The notes below the pieces were generated by a model. The model had not been told where the DNA came from. It ran no database searches and saw nothing but the letters and a program-made list of their open reading frames with translations. Shown in pieces: positions 1 to 7,531 of a stretch of DNA of 18,272 bases (position 1 is the stretch's first letter; every line of letters starts with the position of its first letter). Origin of the DNA: Pseudomonadota bacterium (GTDB lineage: Bacteria; Pseudomonadota; Gammaproteobacteria; Burkholderiales; Gallionellaceae); the NCBI GenBank assembly GCA_021822115.1, contig JAJZSA010000053.1, forward strand, positions 1 to 18,272, given 5' to 3'. The translations under genes and the position numbers were made by a program.

Positions 1-2
1 AT

Positions 3-62
3 GTGCTGAGCATCACCCGCACCTGGACCTTCACCACCAGCGACCGGCTTGAGTCGCAATGA
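3..62 (+). CDS. C-terminal end of an unidentified upstream gene (partial)
   Basis: Only the last 19 codons and the TGA at 60-62 lie in the window. The reading frame is chosen by codon composition: 17 of 19 codons end in G or C, as in the surrounding genes. The alternative open frame (ending at 52) has a much less biased third position, and frame 1 stops at once. The visible C-terminus is Thr-rich and ends ...TTSDRLESQ. It is too short for any family assignment. It ends 22 bases before the likely start of the next gene, so it is probably the preceding member of the same metal-uptake operon. Confidence 0.45.
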   Translation: MLSITRTWTFTTSDRLESQ

Positions 63-84
63 GGCATTGGCTAGGATGAGCGCC

Positions 85-387
85 ATGTCACGCCGCCTGC
101 TGTTCTCGTTGCTGCTCGCTTGCGCCCTGCTGTTCGTACAGCAGGGCGCCGCCTTGCACAACCTGTCGCACGTGCTGGCGGAACAGACACAAGACCACTC
201 GCTGCCGCACGATCCGCAATGCGAACTGTGCGCCGCCTATGCGCAGATCGGTAGCGCCATTGGCAGCACCGCCATCAGCTTCGACCTGGCAACCGCCCCC
301 AACGTACCTCACGCCACCGCACTCCATTCGATCCAGACATGCACCTGCGCCGCCTTCGCGGCGCGTGCTCCGCCCCGCTCCGCCTGA
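85..387 (+). CDS. Small exported His/Cys-containing protein, possible metal-binding accessory
   Basis: The predicted product has 100 residues. I chose the ATG at 85 because AGGA at 73-76 sits about 8 bases upstream; an ATG at 76 and a TTG at 49 are open in the same frame. Residues 1-23 look like a Sec signal peptide (basic MSRR, then a long Leu/Ala core). The mature part carries candidate metal ligands: His25, His29, His38, His42, a CxxC (Cys46/Cys49), His76, His81 and a CxC (Cys86/Cys88). The HDxxCxxC pattern resembles small exported proteins of the DUF2946 kind found beside metal-transport genes, but I cannot confirm membership. The next gene is an outer-membrane barrel, followed by a metal ABC transporter, so a periplasmic metal-buffering or sensing role is an inference from context. 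The C-terminus is Ala/Arg/Pro-rich and probably unstructured. Confidence 0.7.
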   Translation: MSRRLLFSLLLACALLFVQQGAALHNLSHVLAEQTQDHSLPHDPQCELCAAYAQIGSAIGSTAISFDLATAPNVPHATALHSIQTCTCAAFAARAPPRSA

Positions 388-446
388 TGTCTGCCACCGC
401 TGTCGCGTGATGCGGCAGCGACCATCCATCTTGCAAGGAGTCATCG
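388..446 (+). other. Short intergenic gap with weak hairpin and strong ribosome-binding site
   Basis: This 59-base gap separates the small His/Cys gene from the porin gene. It contains CTGCC (391-395) facing GGCAG (414-418), an imperfect stem without a T-run, so not a convincing terminator. AAGGAG at 435-440 is a near-perfect Shine-Dalgarno 6 bases before the porin ATG. I see no Zur-type palindrome and no clear -35/-10 pair, so the porin is probably read from the upstream transcript. Confidence 0.4.
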
Positions 447-1637
447 ATGTTCGATACCAAACGTTTGTGCGCGCTCGTCCTGCTCGGACTCGCTAGCCAC
501 GCCCAGGCCGCGACTGAAGCGGCCTTCAACCCAGCCTTCTCGCTGATCCTGTCCGGCACCTATGCCAGCCTGCAACAGGACCCGGCGACACCCGCCACCG
601 GCTTCGCCATGAACCCCAACCCGGGCCATGTACAAGGCTTCAACCTCGGCGAATCGGAGATGGGCATCTCCGCCAATGTCGACCCGCAGTTCCGCGGCGT
701 CGCCACCCTCGCGCTCGACCCGGCCGGCGGCGTCAGCGTGGAGAACGGCTATGTGCAGAGCACGTCGCTGGGCGACGGCCTCAACCTCAAGTTCGGCCGC
801 TTCTTCTCCGGCCTCGGTTACCTCAACGAACAGCACGCGCACGCCTGGGACTTCGTCGACCAGCCGCTGGTGTATGCCGCACTGTGGGAGAACCAGTTGG
901 GCGAGGACGGCGTGCAATTGAAATGGCTGGCACCGACCGAGCTGTTCGTCGAACTCGGTGCCGAAGCCGGCAAAGGCCGCGGCTTCCCCGGTAGCGACCG
1001 CACCAAGAACGGCAGCGGTGCAGGCGTGGTGTTCCTGCATGTGGGTGACGACATCGGCATCGAGCAGAGCTGGCGCGCCGGGCTTTCCTTGCATCGCACG
1101 CGCGCCGTGGCACGCGAAAGCAGCGATGTGCCCGACCTGCACGGCAACACCGTCACCGACCAGTTCACCGGCGACAGCCGCACCGCCGGACTGGACGTGG
1201 TGTGGAAATACGCACCCAGCGGCAACATCAAGGAGCGTTACCTGAAACTGCAAGGCGAGTATTTCCGCCGCAACGAGAACGGCGATCTGGCCTACGACAC
1301 GGCCGGTGCGAACGTCACCGACAGTTATGCGGTCACGCAACGCGGCTGGTATGTGCAAGGCGTGTATCAGTTCATGCCGCGCTGGCGCACGGCACTGCGC
1401 ATCGACCGGCTCGATCCCGGCAGCGCCAGTGTCGGTACCGCCAATGCCGCTAACGTCATCGCCGACTACGCCTTCAAACCGAGCCGCACGACGCTCATGC
1501 TGGATTACAGCCCGAGCGAGTTCTCGCGCATCCGCGTGCAACTGGCCAACGACCAGTCGCGCCAGGCATTACGCGACCGACAATTCTTCGTGCAATACAT
1601 CATGAGCCTGGGCGCCCACGGCGCGCACAGCTATTAG
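447..1637 (+). CDS. Porin-like outer-membrane beta-barrel protein of a metal-uptake cluster
   Basis: The product has 396 residues and its start is fixed by AAGGAG at 435-440. Residues 1-21 form a signal peptide ending in AQA. The mature protein shows alternating hydrophobic/polar stretches with many aromatic residues (for example LNLKFGRFFSGLGYLNEQ, VDVVWKY-like and YLKLQGEYF strands), typical of an outer-membrane barrel. No TonB box or plug domain is evident, and the length is far below that of a TonB-dependent receptor (about 650 or more). The chain ends in a barrel-like final strand followed by a His-containing tail, GAHGAHSY. I recall similar His-bearing C-termini in porin-like proteins encoded next to zinc transporters, but that is memory, not a search result. 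A metal-responsive porin supplying the ABC transporter encoded next is the best inference; a general porin is the alternative. Confidence 0.72.
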   Translation: MFDTKRLCALVLLGLASHAQAATEAAFNPAFSLILSGTYASLQQDPATPATGFAMNPNPGHVQGFNLGESEMGISANVDPQFRGVATLALDPAGGVSVENGYVQSTSLGDGLNLKFGRFFSGLGYLNEQHAHAWDFVDQPLVYAALWENQLGEDGVQLKWLAPTELFVELGAEAGKGRGFPGSDRTKNGSGAGVVFLHVGDDIGIEQSWRAGLSLHRTRAVARESSDVPDLHGNTVTDQFTGDSRTAGLDVVWKYAPSGNIKERYLKLQGEYFRRNENGDLAYDTAGANVTDSYAVTQRGWYVQGVYQFMPRWRTALRIDRLDPGSASVGTANAANVIADYAFKPSRTTLMLDYSPSEFSRIRVQLANDQSRQALRDRQFFVQYIMSLGAHGAHSY

Positions 1638-1646
1638 GAGGCCGAC

Positions 1647-2543
1647 ATGAACAGATTCATCAGCGCACTGTGCTTGCTGTTGCTCAGCAACGCCGCCCAC
1701 GCCACCCTCAACGTGTTCGCCTGCGAGCCGGAATGGGCCGCACTCACGCAGGAGCTGGCCGGGGATCAGGCCAGCATCTACACCGCCACCGGCGCGCTGC
1801 AAGACCCGCATCGCGTCGAAGCACGTCCCAGCCTGATCGCCAAAGCACGCCGTGCCGACCTGGTGGTGTGCACCGGAGCCGAGCTGGAACAGGCCTGGTT
1901 GCCGGTGGTGCTGCGCGAATCGGGCAACGCGGACGCACAACCCGGCGCCGCAGGCTATTTCGAAGCCGCCTCGGCGGTGCCCATGCTGGAAGTGCCGACC
2001 CGCCTCGACCGCGCAGATGGCGACGTGCATGCGCAAGGCAATCCGCATATCCAGACCGATGCGCGCAACTTCCTCCCCGTCGCGCAGGCTCTCGCGCAGA
2101 AGCTGATGCAACGCGACCCGGCCAACCAGGCGTTCTACCAACAACGCCTGAGCACGTTCGAACAGCAATGGCGCGCCGCCCTCACGCGTTGGGAAAAACA
2201 AGCCGCCCCGCTCAAAGGCGTGCCCATCGTGGTGCAGCACAAGGGCTTCCCCTATCTGTCCGACTGGCTGGGCCTGCATGAAGTCGCGGTGCTGGAACCC
2301 AAGCCCGGCATGGAACCCAGCGCGGCATGGCTGGCGCAGGTACTGGACACCTTGCAGCAACATCCCGCCAGGATGGTGCTGCGCGCCGCTTACCAGAACG
2401 AGCGGCCTGCGCAATGGATCGCACAGCGCGCGCATATCAATGCCGTGGCACTGCCCTTTACCGTGGGCGGCAGCGATGAGGCCAAGGACCTGTATGGCTT
2501 GTTCGACGACACCATCGCACGGCTGCTGAAGGGGCTGCAATGA
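1647..2543 (+). CDS. Periplasmic metal-binding protein of an ABC transporter (ZnuA-like)
   Basis: The product has 298 residues. AGGAGG at 1636-1641, overlapping the stop of the porin gene, sets the ATG. Residues 1-19 are a signal peptide ending AHA without a lipobox, so the protein should be soluble in the periplasm. The layout matches the cluster A-I metal-binding proteins (ZnuA/TroA fold): His55 in DPH, His134 in GNPH, His198 in VVQHKGF, and an acidic residue in GGSDEA (Asp277 or Glu278) are the expected metal ligands. The His/Asp-rich loop common in ZnuA is missing; the region before His134 has only scattered acidic residues and His128. Two cysteines (26 and 75) could form a disulfide. The gene overlaps the permease gene by 4 bp. 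Zinc is the likely substrate from ligand type and context; manganese cannot be excluded. Confidence 0.85.
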   Translation: MNRFISALCLLLLSNAAHATLNVFACEPEWAALTQELAGDQASIYTATGALQDPHRVEARPSLIAKARRADLVVCTGAELEQAWLPVVLRESGNADAQPGAAGYFEAASAVPMLEVPTRLDRADGDVHAQGNPHIQTDARNFLPVAQALAQKLMQRDPANQAFYQQRLSTFEQQWRAALTRWEKQAAPLKGVPIVVQHKGFPYLSDWLGLHEVAVLEPKPGMEPSAAWLAQVLDTLQQHPARMVLRAAYQNERPAQWIAQRAHINAVALPFTVGGSDEAKDLYGLFDDTIARLLKGLQ

Positions 2544-3295
2544 ACTTCGAACTCGACATCCTGCTGCCCGCCTTTCTGGCGGGCCTGCTGGTTCTCGCCA
2601 CCCACATCCCGTTCGGCATGCGTGTGCTGCAACGCGGCGTGATCTTCGCCGACCTCGCCGTGGCGCAGATCGCCGGGCTGGGTGTGATCATCGCCGAGCT
2701 GCTCGGCCTGATCGAACAGCCCTTGCTGGTGCAACTGATCGCCGCCGGCAGTGCACTGAGTGGCGCCGCCCTGCTGGCCTGGATCGAACGACGCGCCCCA
2801 GCAGTGAAAGAGGCTGCCATCGGCCTCACCTTCGTGCTCGCCGCCACCCTGGGCATCTTGTTGATGAGCCGCGACGTGCATGCGGGCGAGCATCTGAAAG
2901 ACCTGCTGGTCGGGCAGATCCTGTGGGTGTCCAATACAAAACTGGTCGCCACCGCCCTGCTCACCGCCGCCTTGCTGCTCATCTGGAAAAGCATGCGCCA
3001 GCGTCTGGGCAATTTCGGCTTCTATGCCCTGTTCGCCCTCGCCATCACCGCCTCGGTGCAACTGGTCGGCGTCTATCTGGTGTTCGCCAGCCTGATCATG
3101 CCCGCCCTGGCGACCCGCCACCGCAGCAGACGCCGCTACCTGCAAGCGTTTGCGGCAGGCATCGCCGGCTATGCAATGGGTTTGTTGCTATCGGTGTGGT
3201 TCGACCTGCCTGCGGGGGCGGCCATCGTGTGGGCGATGGCCATCACCACTGGCGTGTGGCGGTTTACATACAGAAGTCCTGCGACAGATATATAG
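2540..3295 (+). CDS. Metal ABC transporter permease (ZnuB-like, ABC-3 family)
   Basis: The product has 251 residues and starts at an ATGA overlap with the binding-protein gene, with a GGGG stretch upstream as weak ribosome-binding site. It is almost entirely hydrophobic, with about seven or eight membrane segments beginning at residues 5-25. The early motif RGVIFADLAVAQIAGLG corresponds to the conserved cytoplasmic coupling region of the ABC-3 permeases of zinc and manganese importers, and the size is normal for the family. It would form the membrane channel with the preceding binding protein. The ATPase partner is not encoded between here and the window edges, so it must lie upstream of base 1 or elsewhere. 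The C-terminus is short and polar. Metal specificity cannot be read from the permease. Confidence 0.85.
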   Translation: MNFELDILLPAFLAGLLVLATHIPFGMRVLQRGVIFADLAVAQIAGLGVIIAELLGLIEQPLLVQLIAAGSALSGAALLAWIERRAPAVKEAAIGLTFVLAATLGILLMSRDVHAGEHLKDLLVGQILWVSNTKLVATALLTAALLLIWKSMRQRLGNFGFYALFALAITASVQLVGVYLVFASLIMPALATRHRSRRRYLQAFAAGIAGYAMGLLLSVWFDLPAGAAIVWAMAITTGVWRFTYRSPATDI

Positions 3296-3327
3296 GCCTT
3301 CGTCCCTCTGTGCGCCCGAGGACACTG

Positions 3328-3336
3328 TGCTATATT
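3328..3336 (+). promoter_or_regulatory. Extended -10 promoter of the gsp operon
   Basis: TGC followed by TATATT forms an extended -10 element (TGnTATAAT type, 5 of 6 in the hexamer). No good -35 is seen 17 bases upstream (CTGTGC), which extended -10 promoters tolerate. Transcription would start near 3343, leaving a leader of about 20 bases that contains AAGGGGCG (3351-3358) just before the gspC ATG. This is the only gap between the metal operon and gspC. Confidence 0.5.
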
Positions 3337-3362
3337 CGCCCTCCGTTTTTAAGGGGCGTTCT

Positions 3363-3941
3363 ATGTCTTTGGATGGAAAGCTGTTTGCGGCCCTCGCCCG
3401 ACTCTGGAAAAACTGGCCACTGTGGGGCGGGATGCTAGCGATGCTGCTGCTGGCCAGACATTTCTGGCTGCTGTTCGCCCCGGCCGATCGTGCTTTGCCA
3501 GGCAATACGGCGGTGCGCCCGACTACGGAGATCGGCCAATTATTCGGCGCCACCGACACTTCGAACAAAACAACCATCGCACTCGACGGCATCCGCCCTG
3601 TCGGCATCTTTGCCCACCCGACCCGCGGCTTTGCGGTGATGCAGACGCCGTCCGGCCAGCACGGCGTGGGTCTGGGTAGTGAAGTCGCCCCCGGCATCCG
3701 TCTGGTTGAAACTCAGGCGGACCATGTAGTGCTGGAGCGTAACGGCATCCGGCAGCGTATCGACCTGGCTGCTGCGACAAACGCCAGTCAGGGCAGCATG
3801 ACAGTCCCCGCAAGCAGCAGTCAGCCGGTACAACCAAGCAACGGTACGACGACCTACGATGCCGTGCTGTTGCAACTGCCGCCTGAGCAACGGGTGCAGA
3901 TCGAACAATCACAACAAGATAGCTTGAGGGGAAGACCTTGA
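3363..3941 (+). CDS. gspC: Type II secretion protein GspC (short form without PDZ domain)
   Basis: GspC is the bitopic inner-membrane protein linking the cytoplasmic platform (GspL/M) to the secretin GspD through its periplasmic homology region. The predicted protein has 192 residues. I chose the ATG at 3363 because AAGGGG at 3351-3356 precedes it and it follows the promoter; the frame is open further upstream but overlaps the permease gene. A short cytoplasmic head (1-18) with basic residues leads into one membrane segment (about 19-38, ending WLLFAP). The periplasmic HR domain spans about 55-135, with GIRPVGIFAHPTRGFAVM and a beta-rich stretch after it. The remaining tail (about 136-192) is Ser/Thr/Gln-rich and shows no PDZ or coiled-coil domain, as in the shorter betaproteobacterial and Xps-type proteins. 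It overlaps gspD by 4 bp. Confidence 0.85.
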   Translation: MSLDGKLFAALARLWKNWPLWGGMLAMLLLARHFWLLFAPADRALPGNTAVRPTTEIGQLFGATDTSNKTTIALDGIRPVGIFAHPTRGFAVMQTPSGQHGVGLGSEVAPGIRLVETQADHVVLERNGIRQRIDLAAATNASQGSMTVPASSSQPVQPSNGTTTYDAVLLQLPPEQRVQIEQSQQDSLRGRP

Positions 3942-6028
3942 TCTCACGTTTCATGCGGCCGCTCGTACTGGCCTGGGCCTTGTGCTGCATCCTGCCGGCC
4001 CATGCGGAACAGGCATCGGAGCAGGTCTCGCTAAACTTCGTCAATGCAGATATCCAGGAAGTCATCCGTGCGATCTCGCAGATCTCGGGCAAGAATTTCC
4101 TGGTCGATCCACGCGTACGCGGCAACATCAACATCGTCTCCGCCACACCGGTCTCCCCCACGCTGGCCTATGACATCCTGCTCTCCGCGCTGCGTATGCA
4201 GGGGTATGCAGCCGTGGAATCCGCCGGGGTGACCAAGGTGATGCCGGAGGCCGATGCCAAACTGCATGTCGATACGGTAGGCAGCCCGCAAGGGTTTGGC
4301 GACAAACTGGTGACGCGGGTGTTCGTGCTGAAGAATGAATCCGCCTCGCAACTGATCAACGTAGTACGCCCCATGGTGGCGCCGAATAATGTGGTAGTGG
4401 CCTACCCGGCAAGCAATGCCTTGGTGGTCACCGACTATGCCAGCAGCGTGCGCCGCATCGAAAAACTGATCGCCTCCATCGACCAGCCGCTCAACGATGT
4501 GCCGCTGATGATCCCAGTCCAACATGCCTCGGCCATCGACCTCGCCAACCTGATCAACAAGCTGATGCCGGAAGCCACGAACAATCAGCCCGGCGACGAC
4601 AACCAGCGCTTCGTACTGACTGCGGACAGCCGCACCAATGCGCTGCTGCTGCGTTCAGACAGCCCGGCACGCATCACTCGCGTGAAAGCGCTGGTCGCCG
4701 ATCTGGACAGCCCCGGCAGCACGCCGGGCAACATCCACGTGGTGACGCTGAAGAACGCCGATGCCGTGAAACTGGCACAGACGCTGAACGCCATCCTGAG
4801 CGGCGAACAGATGAGCGCGCCCGCCGCTACGACGCCGGGCCAGCCCATGCTGAAGACCACCGCCAGCTCCGGCAGCAACGGTGTGGTGCAAGCCGATGCC
4901 GCCACCAATTCGCTGATCGTCACCGCTTCGGAGCCGGTCTATAACAACCTGCGCGCGGTGATCGAAAAGCTGGATGTGCGGAGGCCACAGGTGTTCGTCG
5001 AGGCCCTCATCGTCGAAGTCACCGCCGACAAAGCCGCCGAATTCGGCATCCAGTGGCAGAACATCAACGGCATCAACAAGCCGGGCTCCAACATCATCGG
5101 CGGCACCAACTTCGGCACCACCGGCAACATCATCGGTGCCTCCAAGGACATCACCGCCACCGGCCAGGGGCTGAACATCGGCATCGTGAAAGGTACCACC
5201 ACCCTGCTGGACGGCACCAAGGTGCTCAACCTCGGCATGCTGGCACGCGCACTGGAGAGCGACACCAACGCCAACATCCTGTCCGCCCCCAACCTGATGA
5301 CGCTGGACAATGAGGAAGCCAAGATCGTGGTCGGCCAGAACGTGCCATTCGTCACCGGTTCCTACACCAACACCGGCTCCAGCAGTACTGCCGCCAACCC
5401 GTTCCAGACCATCGAACGCAAGGATGTCGGCCTGACGCTGAAGATCAAGCCACAGATCATGCAAGGCGGTACGGTTAAGTTGCAGGTGTATCAGGAAGTC
5501 TCCAGTGTGCTCGCCTCATCACTCACTTCCGCCACCGGCATCACCACCAACAAACGCTCGATCGATTCCAGCATCCTGGTGGACGAGAACCAGATCGTGG
5601 TGCTGGGCGGGCTGATCCAGGATTCGATCAACAACGTACAGAACAAGACGCCGCTGCTGGGCGACATCCCATTGCTCGGTGCGCTGTTCCGCTACGAGAC
5701 GCGCCAACGTACCAAGACCAACCTGATGGTGTTCATCCGCCCCTACATCATGTACCAGTCCGATGACGTACGGCAGCTCAGCAATGAACGCTACGGTCGC
5801 ATCGACCAGACGCGCGAGGCTGCACGCCTGCCGGACAACTGGATGCTGCCTGATGACGATGCTGACAGGCTCCCCTCTCTCAAAGTAGACCCGGCACCTC
5901 CTGAAACACCGCGCGCAGCCGATGAGGCAACGACAGGGGAACATATCCAGGCCAAGGGCGACACTCCCTCGACGGATGCGCCAACAACCCTCAGCACAGC
6001 CTCCTCTGCAACTCCGCGCCCCGAATAA
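3938..6028 (+). CDS. gspD: Type II secretion outer-membrane secretin GspD
   Basis: GspD forms the multimeric outer-membrane gate of the type II system. The product has 696 residues. I chose the TTG at 3938 because GAGGGGA at 3926-3932 is well spaced and the TTGA overlaps the gspC stop; an ATG at 3953 is possible but lacks a site. Residues 1-23 are a signal peptide ending AHA. Domains in order: N0 (about 29-105), N1 (about 126-182), N2 (about 188-256), N3 (about 265-345), then the secretin core (about 348-605). The core has the RRPQVFVEALIVEV entry (348-361), VGLTLKIKPQI (497-507), VVLGGLI (554-560) and PLLGDIPLLGALF (572-584). The last 90 residues are Pro/Thr/Ala-rich and acidic, and could include a pilotin-binding site. 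All parts of a working secretin are present. Confidence 0.96.
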   Translation: MISRFMRPLVLAWALCCILPAHAEQASEQVSLNFVNADIQEVIRAISQISGKNFLVDPRVRGNINIVSATPVSPTLAYDILLSALRMQGYAAVESAGVTKVMPEADAKLHVDTVGSPQGFGDKLVTRVFVLKNESASQLINVVRPMVAPNNVVVAYPASNALVVTDYASSVRRIEKLIASIDQPLNDVPLMIPVQHASAIDLANLINKLMPEATNNQPGDDNQRFVLTADSRTNALLLRSDSPARITRVKALVADLDSPGSTPGNIHVVTLKNADAVKLAQTLNAILSGEQMSAPAATTPGQPMLKTTASSGSNGVVQADAATNSLIVTASEPVYNNLRAVIEKLDVRRPQVFVEALIVEVTADKAAEFGIQWQNINGINKPGSNIIGGTNFGTTGNIIGASKDITATGQGLNIGIVKGTTTLLDGTKVLNLGMLARALESDTNANILSAPNLMTLDNEEAKIVVGQNVPFVTGSYTNTGSSSTAANPFQTIERKDVGLTLKIKPQIMQGGTVKLQVYQEVSSVLASSLTSATGITTNKRSIDSSILVDENQIVVLGGLIQDSINNVQNKTPLLGDIPLLGALFRYETRQRTKTNLMVFIRPYIMYQSDDVRQLSNERYGRIDQTREAARLPDNWMLPDDDADRLPSLKVDPAPPETPRAADEATTGEHIQAKGDTPSTDAPTTLSTASSATPRPE

Positions 6029-6030
6029 CC

Positions 6031-7521
6031 GTGAATCCTTCCGCGATCAACCGCCGCGCCGCGCGCCGCCTGCCCTACACCTTCGCCAAAGCGCAGGGCG
6101 TGGTGCTCACCGAGTGCGAACAACGCGCCGCGCTGGCTGTACGCCGCGACGCCAAGCCCGAAGCCATCGCCGAAGTGATGCGCCAGCTCGCACTCCCCGT
6201 CGATGCCTCGCTGGTGGAAACCGACGAGTTCGAGCGCATCCTCGCCGATGCCTATGCGCAGGCGGACGAATCCACCGCCACGCTGCTGGACGATGCCGAG
6301 CAGGACATGGACCTCTCCATGCTGCTGCACGACCTGCCCAAATCTGCCGACCTGCTCGAATCGGAGAACGACGCGCCCGTCATCCGCATGATCAACGCGC
6401 TGCTGGCACAGGCCGTGCGCGACAACGCTTCCGACATCCACATCGAACCGTTCGAGACTCGTTCCGTGGTGCGCTTCCGCCTCGACGGCACCTTGAAGGA
6501 CATCGCCGAACCGCACCGCGCGCTGCATGCCGCGCTGGTATCACGGATAAAAGTCATGGCCGACCTCGACATCGCCGAAAAGCGATTGCCGCAGGACGGC
6601 CGCATCGCGCTGCGCCTCGCGGGTCGCCCGGTGGATGTGCGCGTCTCGACCCTGCCCACCGGCCACGGCGAACGCGTGGTGATGCGTCTCTTGGATAAAG
6701 AAGCCGGCCGCCTCGACCTCGCCAAGCTAGGTATGAGCCCCGTCACGCTGGAGGCTATGCTCAAGCTCACCAGCCAGCCGCACGGTATCGTGCTCGTCAC
6801 CGGCCCCACCGGTTCCGGCAAGACGACGACTTTATATGCGGCGCTGTCGTGCATCGATGCCACCATCACCAACGTGATGACCGTGGAAGACCCGGTGGAA
6901 TACGACCTCGACGGCATCAGCCAGACGCAGGTGAACCCGCGCATCGACATGAGCTTCGCGCGAGCGCTGCGTGCCATCCTGCGCCAAGACCCGGACGTGA
7001 TCATGATCGGCGAGATCCGCGATCTCGAGACCGCGCAGATCGCCGTGCAGTCCAGCCTCACCGGCCACCTCGTGCTGGCCACCCTGCACACCAACGACAC
7101 CGCCAGCGCCGTCACCCGCCTCACCGACATGGGCGTGGAACCCTTCCTGCTCTCGTCCAGTTTGATCGGCGTGTTGGCACAACGCCTGGTACGCCGCCTG
7201 TGCCCGGATTGCCGCGAAGCCTATACGCCGGACGAGACCGAACTCGCCCTGCTCACCACGTATGGCAAACCGAACGTGCTGTATCGCCCCAAAGGCTGCC
7301 CCAGCTGCAACCACACCGGCTACCGTGGCCGCACCGGTATCTATGAATTACTGCAAGTGGACGACCACCTGCGCAGCATGATCCATGCACGGGAGAGCGA
7401 ACAGAAGCTGCGCGACTACGCCTTGCAGCACGGCATGCAGACCTTGCGCGATGACGGGCTGCGTTGGGTGGTGGCGGGCGAGACTTCGGTGGAAGAAGTG
7501 ATTCGGGCTACGCGGGATTAA
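6031..7521 (+). CDS. gspE: Type II secretion ATPase GspE
   Basis: GspE is the cytoplasmic hexameric ATPase that powers pseudopilus assembly, docked on GspL and GspF. The product has 496 residues. It starts at GTG, two bases after the gspD stop and without a clear ribosome-binding site, so translation is probably coupled; the N-terminal LPYTFAKAQGV matches the usual GspE start and argues against a later codon. Motifs: N1 domain about 10-100; Walker A GPTGSGKT (258-265); Asp box TVEDPVEY (284-291); Walker B DPDVIMIGEIRD (320-331); His box HLVLATLHTND (346-356); and the GspE zinc-binding tetracysteine CPDC (391-394) and CPSC (423-426). Every catalytic feature is intact. The gene is followed by a foreign-looking gene rather than gspF. 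Confidence 0.96.
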   Translation: MNPSAINRRAARRLPYTFAKAQGVVLTECEQRAALAVRRDAKPEAIAEVMRQLALPVDASLVETDEFERILADAYAQADESTATLLDDAEQDMDLSMLLHDLPKSADLLESENDAPVIRMINALLAQAVRDNASDIHIEPFETRSVVRFRLDGTLKDIAEPHRALHAALVSRIKVMADLDIAEKRLPQDGRIALRLAGRPVDVRVSTLPTGHGERVVMRLLDKEAGRLDLAKLGMSPVTLEAMLKLTSQPHGIVLVTGPTGSGKTTTLYAALSCIDATITNVMTVEDPVEYDLDGISQTQVNPRIDMSFARALRAILRQDPDVIMIGEIRDLETAQIAVQSSLTGHLVLATLHTNDTASAVTRLTDMGVEPFLLSSSLIGVLAQRLVRRLCPDCREAYTPDETELALLTTYGKPNVLYRPKGCPSCNHTGYRGRTGIYELLQVDDHLRSMIHARESEQKLRDYALQHGMQTLRDDGLRWVVAGETSVEEVIRATRD

Positions 7522-7531
7522 GGCGACTCGT

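Noticed and set aside
391..418. Inverted repeat between the small His/Cys gene and the porin gene.
   Set aside because: The stem is only about 5 bp with a bulge and no T-run, so it is not a convincing terminator or operator.
388..446. Zur (zinc uptake regulator) operator.
   Set aside because: I looked for an AT-rich palindrome of the GTTAT...ATAAC type ahead of the visible genes and found none. It could lie upstream of base 1.
441..2540. Long open frames on the minus strand opposite the porin and binding-protein genes (441-1541 and 1569-2540).
   Set aside because: They mirror the strong GC third-position bias of the plus-strand genes. Their products are low-complexity Gly/Ala/His/Arg-rich with no signal or domain, while the plus-strand genes have ribosome sites and clear families.
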